This document shows positions 1-9,107 of a DNA stretch of 10,521 nucleotides, piece by piece. The stretch lies in contig OUQQ01000667.1 in NCBI GenBank assembly GCA_900404475.1, forward strand, positions 1 through 10,521, given 5' to 3'. Position 1 is the first letter of the stretch. Each line of letters opens with the position of its first letter. The DNA is from Spongospora subterranea. Taxonomy: Eukaryota; Endomyxa; Phytomyxea; Plasmodiophorida; Plasmodiophoridae. A program made the translations under genes and the position numbers. The notes beneath the pieces were generated by a model. That model did not search any database and had not been told where the DNA came from. It saw only the letters and a list, made by a program, of their open reading frames with translations.

Positions 1-423
1 AATTTATGAGTCGAGGGGCTCAGAGTTCGCTCTACCCCTGTCCAATTTAATTAAAACGAAGTGGATTCGATATTGATTTCCTTTGGAAAGTATTGATTCT
101 GTGTCGGAAATTTTCAGAAGTACAATGCCATTCAAAACAGCTAGTTTGGGCCTTGTCTCAGGGTGCGGACTCGTCTTTTTTATTACGAATATGGAACAAC
201 CGAAATCTTGAGGTTCGTCAGCTCAGTCAATAGTCGTGACTCGTGACAAAACCAGACTCCCCAATTTTACCCAAAGTCGCCTACAGCAATCGAGCGTAAG
301 GTATAGAGGCTAGAGCGTTGATCAACAGGTTAAGCCAATCGAACTCCGCAACTTATCAGTGTATTCCGTCCTTTTACGCGTTGGTACATTGTCAAACTGA
401 TTAAGCGCCCTGATTGGGCGATA
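1..423. other. Upstream region of the AP-4 beta gene, no gene recognised
   Basis: I find no convincing coding segment on either strand. The stretch should contain the promoter and 5' leader of the adaptin gene that starts at 424. Two small details are visible. One is a direct tandem TCGTGAC at 234-240 and 241-247. The other is a perfect 5-bp stem with a 5-nt loop (CGCCC-tgatt-GGGCG) at 406-420, ending three bases before the start codon. The loop and right arm also contain ATTGG, an inverted CCAAT core, but its position against the ATG makes a promoter role unlikely. The far left could hold the tail of a neighbouring gene that cannot be recognised. Confidence 0.5.
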
Positions 424-3306
424 ATGTCGACGCCATCTTATTTTGTCGAGCATCGGCGTGGAGAAGTGGCCGAGCTGCAGACCTTGCTTCGGAATCCGAA
501 ACTGACCCCACAGCGAAAACGCGGCGTCGTCGAAAGGGTCATTGCTTATATGACGTTAGGAATTGACGTATCGAATCTATTTACAGATATGATTATGGTA
601 AGTAAGGAGCTTAATTTTTATAAGACAGATGTAATTCCGATGCGTTATTTCACAGGCAATTCATACTAAAGATTTAGTGCAAAAAAAAATGGTGTATCTG
701 TACATTTCGACCTTTGCTATAAAAAAACCCGAGACTACCCTCTTGGCCATCAATACGCTCCAAAAGGATTGCCGCGATGACGATCCGATGGTTCGCGGAT
801 TGGCTCTTCGCAGTCTATGCTCCCTCAGGTCCATCTCGCTCTATTTGTTCATTTTTTTAAGCCATTAACCAAAATTTAGAGTTCCACAACTGTTAGAATA
901 TGTCATGCTGCCGATCAGAAAAGGTCTCAACGATCCTAGCCCATACGTCCGGAAGGCGGCTGTTGTGGGCTGTGCAAAAATCCATTTTTTATCCCCCGCA
1001 ACGGTTAAAGGTTTTCAATTTATTATCAATTTTGATTGTGTATATTGATTTAAAGGGTTTTGCTAGAATCTGATATAATTGATATATTGTATAATATGCT
1101 GAAAGACCGGGATCCAGTTGTCGTGGATAATGTCATTAAAGCCCTCAACGAGTGAGCGGCTTAGTTATGTCAGAACCCTCTTTAACATTTGCATGTAGTA
1201 TATTATCTGATGAAGGCGGCATTGTCATCAACAAGCAGATCGTTTTCCACCTTCTCAACAGGATACGCGATTTTCATGAATGGGCGCAGTGCACAATACT
1301 GGAAATCATCGCAAGATACATGCCAGAATCGTCCGATGAGATGTTCGACATCATGAATTTACTGGAAGACAGGTTAAAACACGCCAACAGTGCAGTTGTC
1401 ATGGGGACTGTGAAGGTGTTCCTCTTCTTTACGAGTTCGTTCCCTCAAATTCACCGCGGAGTCTACGACAGGATTAAAGGTCGATTTGCCGTGTTTATTT
1501 TCCAGCATTGTTTGAAATTTTTTCAGCGCCGTTACTCACCTTTATCGGCGGAACTAATCATCATATTTCCTATCCAATTTTGGCACATGTCAAGTTGTTA
1601 GCCGGGCGTGTTCCAGGAGTCTTCGACGATCAGTTCAAATCTTTTTTTTTGCGGCACAATGATCCTGTATGTATTAAGGTTCTAAAACTGGATATTTTAT
1701 CGAGGCTTGCCAACCCTTCCAACGGGAGCGAGATTTTGGCTGAACTCAGTGAGTATGTTGCCGATTCAAGCCCTGAGATTGTCAGCAAAGCAATCGGAAC
1801 AATTGGGTATTTGGCTGTGAATGTTGAAGAGGTTAGGTCAGGAAATTCAATACAATCAGCATCTGTAATGGTCTCTGCAGGTTGTTGATGAGGCAATTGA
1901 GCACTTGTTGAGCTTTCTGGACCTGAGCATGGAAGCTGTCAGTGCCCAAACATGCGTTGTCATTAAGGATCTACTAAGGAAGTACCCTGAGCGTCACGAA
2001 GACATGCTACCAGCTCTTTACAGAACCCTTAAAACAGTAACCGATGAAGAAAGCAAAGTTGGGTTCTGATCTCGATCATGGATGCCCTCATCTAAGACGT
2101 ATTTAGGTTTCAGCAATCTGGATTTTTGGGGAGTATGGAGATAAAATATCTGACGCGCCCTATGTGTTAGAAGACTTGATTGATCAGTATGTTCTGTTCA
2201 GTACTGGTTCATGAACTTGCTAATCCGTGCCCAGGTTTGATTCCGAAACGTCGTGCCTGGTCCGGTCTGAATTGCTTTCAGCTGCCGTTAAGCTGTTTTT
2301 TAAGCGTCCTCCTGAAATGCAGAAAATGCTCGGGAGATTGCTACGGTCTGCGATTGCGGATAAAGAGCAGCAGGTAGTGTCACGATTTCAATTCTGTGCA
2401 TGATGGGATTTAATGATGAACGTTAGGTCATTGTCAGAGATCGCGCTCTCCTTTATTATCAACTATTGAAGCGCGATGTTAATGTAGCATCCCAGATAAT
2501 TAACTGCCCTCAACCCTGTGTGGACATTTTCGCTGAAACCTTCAATACGGACCTCAATCACCGTCTTTATCGAGAATTTAACTCTGTTAGTCGTTTAGTC
2601 TGACTTCGATCCTGTATCTGATACTCTGTAGCTTGCCGTTGTGTACGAGAGGTCGATATCTGCGGCTCCGATAGTTCCTGGTGCCCCTGTAGTTCATACT
2701 GAACAGCCATCTCCCTCAGACAGCGTCGATGATCTCGTTTTGAAACCAGTGGACCCCGTCCCTGCTTTCGAGGATCTTCTTTCTTTGGACTTTGGCTCCA
2801 TGGGAATCACCACTAAAGCAGAACCCTCATCCAAATCTGAAAATGTAGTGTTTTTACAAAAGTGATTCGATTTTTTTATTGAATGGTGGTTATTAATTTT
2901 AGTTTCTTTCGGAACAACCGATTTGTGACGCAGCTACATTTCAGTCCCAATGGGGAATTTTGAAAAACGCAGATATGGTTGAGATGACGCTGCGGTCTGA
3001 CCAAGATCCGTCTCATATTGAGTCCATATTGGGTCATCAATATATCACTGCCATTGCTTCTGGTGCTCTCGATGAAAACCTAAAAATGTACTTTTTTGCT
3101 CAAGAGGTATTGTCCGACCCAGTTTTTTCTTGATTCACGTTTCAAATTGTGCATCTGAGTAGGCCTCATCTCATTGTCTTGGATTATTAGAAATTCTGGT
3201 GTCTCTTCGTACAGGTTTGCTTCGTGCGACTTTCAAATCCAGCGAGGTTGCCTTTGCTAAGAGGCTATCAACGCTGGTTAGCACTATCTTACAAAGTCCA
3301 TTCTAA
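424..3306 (+). CDS. AP4B1: AP-4 adaptor complex subunit beta (beta4-adaptin), 13 exons
   Basis: Large subunit of the heterotetrameric AP-4 coat, which sorts membrane cargo at the trans-Golgi network. My exons are 424-597, 656-828, 880-1010, 1067-1151, 1199-1479, 1527-1831, 1881-2057, 2107-2186, 2235-2373, 2427-2585, 2632-2844, 2903-3106 and 3163-3306. They total 2265 nt with no in-frame stop and give 754 residues; human beta4 is about 740. The helical adaptin trunk covers roughly residues 1-560, a serine/proline hinge 575-640, and a beta appendage 640-754. Segments such as [24 protein letters not shown] and EGGIVINK followed by LLNRI match beta4 as I recall it better than beta1/2. The appendage is weakly conserved but ends in the expected helix. 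Introns are 46-58 nt. The least certain junction is intron 3 (1011-1066, donor GTTTTC), chosen because it alone keeps frame. A clathrin-box-like LLSLD lies in the hinge. The start is the first ATG, and its context fits the family N-terminus. Confidence 0.93.
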
Positions 3307-3615
3307 TACATAATATTTTCCTTTCTAAGAGCGCCCTCAAGCGAGTTTAGAGCATTTCTCCTTGAAATATGGGTTATAAGGCATTACCAACAGGCACTTG
3401 AGATACAGCATTGAAAACTGTGCATTCCATGGAACCAGAGGGAAAGCCCTCGTGCAGTACTCACACCTACAGATAATAGACCCTTTGTTTTACTGCGTTT
3501 CGGTCAATTTAAGCAGGTTCATAAAATAGCACGATCGGCAATCAGATATTTTCAGCTAATTTTCAACCGAATCTGTAGGACGTTCTACTATTGAGATTGG
3601 ACATTCAGGAATACA
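3307..3615. other. Intergenic region between AP-4 beta and enkurin
   Basis: This 309-nt stretch should hold the 3' end of the adaptin transcript and the promoter of the enkurin gene. I see no canonical AATAAA; AT-rich sequence just after the adaptin stop (about 3306-3317) could serve instead. A perfect 10-bp palindrome TTCCATGGAA lies at 3425-3434, about 190 nt before the enkurin start. It faintly resembles the RFX X-box that controls ciliary genes in animals. No coding segment is evident. Confidence 0.5.
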
Positions 3616-4514
3616 ATGATGGAAGGGGACGAATCGATATACCAGATGATCGTTGCGAGTAAAACAGCTGCGCAGCGCCCTCCACGTTATGTCAGCAAAT
3701 ATCCTGGAATTCTAGCGCCAACTGGGAGTACATTTGGCCCATCAACGGCAACACAGGTTCCAGTCACCAATCTGGCCGGCGCTTTCAATCTACAACGTCC
3801 AGTCCATGACCATTGTCGCAACGGGCTGTTCGGGCCTGGGAAATCCGGTCGTCAGGTTCCGGACCAGTTTTTGAAGAAGGGATCGGGAGCTGCTCGTATT
3901 CCTGCACCAGCTGCCACCGAGGCCTACCTTCGTCGTCATATTGTTCGCATTCCACCTATCGTGCATCGCACAGATCAACCAATATCTGGCCTGACCACAA
4001 CCCGTGACTATATCAAGTCTAACGCCATTACAGCGATCTTATCCGATCCAGTTATCAGGCCCAATCCATCACTGGAAAACTATTTCTGTATGGGAAAACA
4101 CAGTAAGAGCGAAACGCGTTGATACTGTAAAATTCTGTACCGATCAAGGTGGTTTTTGATGCAGAGTCATTCGGTTCAGTTCCTGCGTATCTACGTAAGG
4201 TCCAGGCCCAGATTGAAAAGGAAGAACTATGGATTCGTGGACGAATGGAAGAGTCAGAAGCTAAGGCCAAATCAGTCAATACCGAATTCGATGTCCTTCC
4301 CGAAGAGGAGCGAGTGCAGTTATTATCGGGGCTGAAGCAGAAATGGCAAGAAGTGAACCATCAGTATCAATCCATGACGCATATCGTTAAGATCGATACG
4401 ATCTCCAAGGTTCGCATGAAAGAGCGATATGAGTCCATGTTGAGCCAGTTGGAGAAAGATATCGATAGGCTATCGAAAGGCAACGTCATCATTCGTCGTG
4501 ATACAACAGATTGA
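3616..4514 (+). CDS. ENKUR: Enkurin, axonemal protein, two exons
   Basis: Enkurin is a microtubule-associated protein of motile cilia and flagella; in mammals it was described as an adaptor for calmodulin and TRPC channels. Exon 1 is 3616-4102 and exon 2 is 4165-4514. The 62-nt intron starts GTAAGA and ends TGCAG, giving 278 residues (human 256). Colinear family features are ESIYQMI (residues 6-12), the proline motif RPPRY (21-25), QFLKKG (84-89), the TDQPISGL block with SNAITAIL (119-142), and FGSVPAYLRK (165-174). The C-terminal enkurin domain spans about 180-275 and has the characteristic EEER...LL.GLK..W.EVN..YQS core (210-232) and a helical end. The proposed splice joins codon A|AG and avoids the stops between the two reading frames. 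It lies 309 nt downstream of the adaptin gene on the same strand. I chose the first ATG (3616); a second ATG follows directly. Confidence 0.9.
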
Positions 4515-4573
4515 GACAGTATCAAGGCGCGTCGTTCAAAATCAGACGATCATTTGCCATATATTTATATACA

Positions 4574-4579
4574 TTTATT
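4574..4579 (-). terminator. Poly(A) signal AATAAA for the minus-strand helical-protein gene
   Basis: The plus strand reads TTTATT here, giving AATAAA on the minus strand about 45 nt beyond the TAG stop at 4625-4627. It lies inside the short spacer shared with the convergent enkurin gene. The assignment rests on motif and position only. Confidence 0.5.
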
Positions 4580-4617
4580 ACGATCGAATAGATAAAATCA
4601 AGCAATGCGATTTCAAT

Positions 4618-4623
4618 AATAAA
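4618..4623 (+). terminator. Poly(A) signal AATAAA for the enkurin gene
   Basis: A canonical AATAAA lies 104 nt after the enkurin stop codon. It is one base short of the end of the convergent coding region (4625), so cleavage 10-30 nt downstream would place the end of the enkurin mRNA antisense to the neighbour's last codons. Confidence 0.55.
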
Positions 4624-4624
4624 G

Positions 4625-6552
4625 CTAAGTGAGCGTGAATAGATCTCGACTAAACATGAACTGTTTGTTCTTATATATAACCGGAGCAATGTATCCTGTT
4701 CCCTGAAGAAATATCCCAATCCTGATTGACCTTTGCCTTGACAATCCGAGTTCCTCAAGCCGGCTGCATAAAGACCTTCCCGTCCATCCGGTAAACCGTC
4801 CCCCGAATCGCCAATGTTCGCCTACTGCAGTGACGTCTTTGATTTGACGTAAGCTTAGACATCCAGTGTGATCGCTAGTTGCAAGTGGCGTCTGATTTGA
4901 CAGAAATGTTTCGACCACATCGATGGTATCTTCGCCTTGAGGCGAGAATAATCGGGATAAATGCCCGATTGCTTGTAAGCGCTTAGAAGGGCATTCCGAG
5001 TTTCGGTTGAACTCGAACATGATCTCTACTGTGGCTAGGTAATTTGAAGGTTGACGTAGCTTAAGGGAATACAATGTCGTGAAAAGCTGGACATCTTCAA
5101 AAAATCGTGAAAACTCGGCCGCTTTCTGATGAAGAGCGTGTTCGGCGGGCGACCCTGGTGTGGAATCCTGATACTCCTCATCGCATCCAAGAACTTTCAG
5201 CAGTCTTAGCGTCGATTTGATGAGCGTACTATCTATAGGGTTTAAGGTCCCATCTTTCCCTAACGATAGACTGAGAACATTCTGCAATGGACCATCTAAT
5301 GACGTATTCGACGATTTCACAAGCACTACGAACGCCAGATGAGAAATTAGAGGGACAGACTACAGATCGCACAGGTGCTTACCCGTTTCCTTAACGACGC
5401 TGAGTAAATTCAATAGATTGGTCCACTGTTTTGTGTCGAACTCGTCCTGAGGAAAATGTTTGCGATCCAGTTTCTGAATGGTGCCGATGACTATTCGTGT
5501 TGCCATTTCGGGACCAACGCTGCCGACAGCCCTTTGGAGAACTGACCGAAACAGTTTTGGGTAATCGTCGGCGGTCACGAATTGATGTGTTTGAATGGTC
5601 GATATAATCTCCAGGATTTGAGCAGCAATCACCGAATTGCTTTGCCAGATATCGTACAGGGCGATCAAGAACATGAACCAGTCGGGTTCGCTTGAGAGAA
5701 TGATGTCACAGTTCCTGACGCTATCAATCAGACTCAGCAAGTCTGCTAGACCATGATGAGCACAATCATAAGGCGCTGACAGCAATGCCATGATGTACGC
5801 GTTCCAGATCGTCGGACGAACAACCGGACCGTATTCGATAACAGGATGAACAGAGGTGGTGGTGTTGAACGGAGGGCATTGTTTCATATAATTAACAAGA
5901 TCGGGTTGAACCGCTATCAACAGCAACGCCTTTTGAACATGTTTTGTGAAATGACCAGCAATATGCGTTCGAAGGAAGGTCTCGAAACCCGATATGAACT
6001 GGCGGCAGATTCGACAGGATGGAGAGGCGATGGAATGATCAACAGCTGGACAGGTGTGGTGCGATTGCCTATGTTGATCGTATATAGACCAGGCCAATAT
6101 CACAGACAGTGTCTGGAGTTGATTACCATGACGACCTTGGACCATCTCCAACAGGAAGGCGCTAGATATGAAATTGGCGGCCATCATCGTCCGAACCAGC
6201 AATGTATGAACGTATCGAACCCGAGATGCATTATCCGTCTCCAAACCGAGGTCTTCGTCGCTCTTTGAAATAAAGGAAGCTGAGGCGTTGGTAAGATCGT
6301 CGACGAGGGTGAGTAGAAGTTGAGGAAGAGGTCCAATGTCGCCGATAACCTGTAGGATATATTCCTGCGGGAGAGAAGGCATGATCGTATTGTTTGGATT
6401 GTGAGATGCGAGTTGAGTGATGGCCTGTCGCGATAACTGAACCTGTAAACCAGTGATTGTTGTGCCGGGTTCGGGATCGGAACAGGAGCTCGTGAACCGC
6501 CTGCAGCCGTTGACAACGGCGAGCCAGACGAGGGAGGTGGCGGGTCGGTCAT
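4625..6552 (-). CDS. Uncharacterised helix-rich protein
   Basis: I do not recognise the family. The reading frame is long and clearly coding, rich in leucine, isoleucine and alanine in amphipathic helical stretches suggestive of a HEAT/ARM-like or other alpha-solenoid fold; there is no signal peptide or membrane segment. A well-supported intron lies at 5326-5382 (57 nt, GTAAGC...CGTAG), joining ...VVKET and VLVKSS. The N-terminus is uncertain. The frame stays open to an ATG at 6757 (691 residues in total), but the segment 6757-6440 reads poorly, with arginine runs and scattered Trp/Cys. I prefer an ATG at 6552, whose proline/serine-rich start (MTDPPPPSSGSPLS) joins the main frame through a 47-nt intron at 6437-6483, giving about 607 residues. 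A third option is Met at 6382. A SCRIC cysteine pair occurs mid-protein but does not form a clear zinc motif. Confidence 0.65.
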
Positions 6553-7102
6553 GATGGGCGGTGATGGTCATGGGATAGGGTGTGGTCGTTGATGAGCGGT
6601 TTAGGGCGCCCTCAACATGACCCAATCCCATATGAGTATGGTTGATATGTGGTGGTGGGACAATAATATCCCCCATTATAGTGGGGTCGGTCACTGATCC
6701 AACCGCCGCCGCCTTCCTCCTTCTTCTCAATACCCTCCTCCATAATCGACCAAACATTCTGAATAAACTGATTCTCGAATAACGGCGCCGTCTGAAATCA
6801 TCGCCTAACGATCCTTTGGTTGTTCCCGAATGTTCCTGTTGGGAATATAGATGGTGAGCTACGGGTCGGGTCGGTGACCGTCGCCCCGTTTCTCACCTCG
6901 GTCCTGTGCTCAGCGATGTTTGGGACATTCTTCTATAAATTCCTGATCAGATATAATGACCGAGCCGGTTCACCTACAACACGATAATCAATACCTAAAA
7001 GGGATCCGCCGAACCGCCCCCGGACCTTATTTAGGCACTTTGTTAATTGGCGGAGTGTCAAGGACTATAAACCCGATTACATTGTTAAAAATCTATGGAT
7101 TA
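6553..7102. other. Intergenic region between transporter and helical-protein genes
   Basis: Both flanking genes run on the minus strand. This stretch should therefore hold the transporter's 3' flank and the promoter and leader of the gene starting at 6552. If the longer model starting at 6757 is right, part of it would be coding. The sequence is GC-rich, with short repeated CGGGT/GGTCGG units and a small palindrome CGGTGACCG near 6870-6880. I see no RNA gene and no other coding frame. Confidence 0.45.
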
Positions 7103-7108
7103 TTTATT
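7103..7108 (-). terminator. Possible poly(A) signal overlapping the transporter stop codon
   Basis: On the minus strand the transporter ends TAAATAAATAA, so an AATAAA hexamer begins within the TAA stop codon (complement of 7108-7110). If used, the transcript would have a 3' UTR of only a few tens of bases. The assignment rests on motif only. Confidence 0.35.
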
Positions 7109-8544
7109 TAATTTCTTGGAGCATGTTCCAGATAGATGGTGGTACTTGGAATGAGACTTTGTTTGAGTTGCGGTGGGTCCATGGGCCTTTCTCTTACGGT
7201 TGTAGGGAATATGGCAACGATGATGGCGAGAGCGGCGATTAGGGCGGCGAATATCGAGGCACCTGTTGACATGCCCACATATTGCAATAAGAGGCCACCG
7301 ATAATTGGGCCGACTGTCTCTCCCAGACTATACGATGCGATAAGAACCCCAGACATGACATCAGTGGCTCCCAGGCCAAGGTGTTGGGTTAGGGTAACCA
7401 TCTGAGGGGCAACAGGGACCACAATGATTGCACAGCCGATACTCAGGAAGAACAGGGACGACGTTTGCAATAAGAGTGTGCGAGGGATACCAACAGGAGC
7501 TGGACCCAGCACGCAGAGTGAAGCAGAACTCAAGGCTAGCCCGAATATGATCATAGGGCGAGTGTGTGTTTCGGTGGCAGCCCATCCGATGATGGGGGAT
7601 GCTAAAGCGTAGATGGCGCTGATAAGGACAAACAACAGTCCGATTGAGGAAGATGACACATCCTGAGACGATAGCTCGGGCTGCAATACTAGGTCAAGGA
7701 AACTGAAAACGGTCATTCCAGCAACAGATGCCAGGAAGATCAACGGAACTCCAGGACATGATAGAATATCTCCAACCGTGATATTAGATGCCACGCGAAA
7801 TGATGAATGCCGCCTTGGAATGAGGAAGACTAATGGAATCATAGTTACTAGAATGACGACACCGATCACATAGAATGGCAACCGGTATCCACCGTAATCG
7901 AACAATATTCCACCAAGAAAAGGGCCCAACATGTATCCGGCGCTACCACAGACCTCAAGGGCGCCCGAAACCTTACCAAACTCGTCGGGAAACAATGTTG
8001 CCATCAGTGCACTCGATCCGGTAGAGGCGGCAGCACTGCCTGCGCCCTGGACGATACGGATGAATGAGGCCAAGACCATAAATCGAGTTCCATAGAAAAT
8101 ATCGATGAGGGCGAAGGCTGCAGTACTGATCCCCAAAAGAAGACCACCGAACAGTATTAACATTTTGGGGCCAAAAAGAGGGACCAATTTACCGCAGATG
8201 GGAGCAGCGACTAAGACGGCAAGAGGGAAAATGGAGAGAATAGATCCAGCTGCAACCAGCGATATTCCATGCCGAACAGCTTCACCTGGGAAAAAAGGTC
8301 CCACCAAAGACAAAGGCAGAACCAGAACCAGGCTGAGAAGACACAGAACAAAGAACGCCAGTCTTCTTGACGGTATCAGGGGTAAGCCATCCAGTGACTC
8401 ATATGTGACGCTCAATTGTGGCGACCTGGAATGAGAGCTGCTCCGTTTTCCCTGATTTGGAGGGAGTAATGGGCTTGACGGCATTGGCTGGCCTGGATTG
8501 GATATGGGAGAAATACGATCTAATCCATATGAGGGAAACGTCAT
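7108..8544 (-). CDS. Major facilitator transporter, SLC18/vesicular amine transporter type (DHA1-like)
   Basis: A 478-residue, 12-helix major facilitator protein in one uninterrupted exon. A hydrophilic Ser/Pro-rich tail covers residues 1-60. The helices start at about 62, 95, 126, 155, 192, 222, 264, 299, 328, 358, 392 and 428. Helix 1 carries the PFFPGEA signature after a long hydrophobic run, and the 2-3 loop has the motif GKLVPLFGPK (118-127). Helix 4 has RIVQGAGSAAASTGSSAL, and helix 5 has the antiporter motif C-like GSAGYMLGPFLGG (200-212), echoed in helix 11 by SLGETVGPIIGG (406-417). These features fit SLC18 relatives (VMAT/VAChT and the polyamine carrier SLC18B1), which are proton-coupled antiporters loading amines into acidic vesicles. 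In fungi such proteins may instead act in drug or metabolite efflux. The substrate cannot be read from sequence. The ATG at 8544 gives a natural disordered tail. Unlike the adaptin gene it has no introns. Confidence 0.88.
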   Translation of the reverse strand: MTFPSYGLDRISPISNPGQPMPSSPLLPPNQGKRSSSHSRSPQLSVTYESLDGLPLIPSRRLAFFVLCLLSLVLVLPLSLVGPFFPGEAVRHGISLVAAGSILSIFPLAVLVAAPICGKLVPLFGPKMLILFGGLLLGISTAAFALIDIFYGTRFMVLASFIRIVQGAGSAAASTGSSALMATLFPDEFGKVSGALEVCGSAGYMLGPFLGGILFDYGGYRLPFYVIGVVILVTMIPLVFLIPRRHSSFRVASNITVGDILSCPGVPLIFLASVAGMTVFSFLDLVLQPELSSQDVSSSSIGLLFVLISAIYALASPIIGWAATETHTRPMIIFGLALSSASLCVLGPAPVGIPRTLLLQTSSLFFLSIGCAIIVVPVAPQMVTLTQHLGLGATDVMSGVLIASYSLGETVGPIIGGLLLQYVGMSTGASIFAALIAALAIIVAIFPTTVRERPMDPPQLKQSLIPSTTIYLEHAPRN

Positions 8545-8924
8545 CCGATAATGTTCAGGAAAAAGGGTGTTGGATTATCAGCAACAGGAAGTGTATGTTG
8601 GGATAGACTCACACGACTTGTAAAGGGTTCCGTCCACGGGCTGCCCCCCCAACTGAACAATGTCTCAATGCGCCGCGGACTTGTCGAAATCTGGCGATTG
8701 ATCGCAATGTGGGAGGGCGAGTGCTTGTTCAACTTCGACCATGTTCCGATCCGTTGACTCAACATCCGGAGATCATTGCAATAAAAAACCTTCTCCTCTG
8801 CGTACACAATTTTCTCGTAGCGACGGAATAAGTTTCGGTGTGTATTCGTCACATTCGCCAATGCCTCAACGTCAGAATCACTGACAGGCGAGACCCGAAA
8901 CGCATCAGCATCAAAGTAATTCAT
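8541..8924 (-). CDS. Orphan reading frame upstream of the transporter
   Basis: A 127-residue open frame from an ATG (complement of 8922-8924) to a TGA that overlaps the transporter's ATG by four bases (ATGA). The first 70 or so residues look protein-like, with a charged, helix-prone stretch FRRYEKIVYAEEKVFYCNDL; the tail looks random. I recognise no family. It may be a small gene, the first exon of something spliced differently, or chance. A GTGAGT donor at 8607-8612 followed by a CTGAT branch-like site would allow an exon 8924-8613 to splice into the transporter frame at 8487. That 125-nt intron would be twice as long as any other here. A run of seven C at 8644-8650 may hide a sequencing error. 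Confidence 0.3.
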   Translation of the reverse strand: MNYFDADAFRVSPVSDSDVEALANVTNTHRNLFRRYEKIVYAEEKVFYCNDLRMLSQRIGTWSKLNKHSPSHIAINRQISTSPRRIETLFSWGGSPWTEPFTSRVSLSQHTLPVADNPTPFFLNIIG

Positions 8925-9107
8925 CGTTCCGTGGGAATCGGTACATGTTGGAATATTACCAGTAGGTTAGCCGAATTCGACAATACTGTTAACCCAAAAA
9001 ACACACCAAAGAACTGTGAGATTCATACTCGCTGACCATAAGGTTCTGTGCCTTCCATCGATTGTCGACATATTGACTCCATTTTACGTATCAACATTTG
9101 AGTTTCG

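Noticed and set aside
234..247. Tandem TCGTGAC as a regulatory repeat
   Set aside because: Only two 7-nt copies are present, easily expected by chance.
1056..1066. Earlier acceptor at 1055 for adaptin intron 3
   Set aside because: It leaves the exon out of frame with the donor at 1011; TTGCTAG ending at 1066 restores frame and the conserved sequence.
424..3306. Assignment as AP-1 or AP-2 beta
   Set aside because: The block around residues 60-115 and the EGGIVINK segment fit beta4, and the short weakly conserved appendage lacks the two-lobed beta1/2 ear pattern.
4088..4164. Alternative enkurin donor GTATGG at 4089
   Set aside because: Splicing it to the TGCAG acceptor would create a TAG codon; GTAAGA at 4103 gives an open, in-frame junction.
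5846..6268. 140-residue plus-strand frame
   Set aside because: It is the complement of a well-supported coding exon and has no recognisable features.
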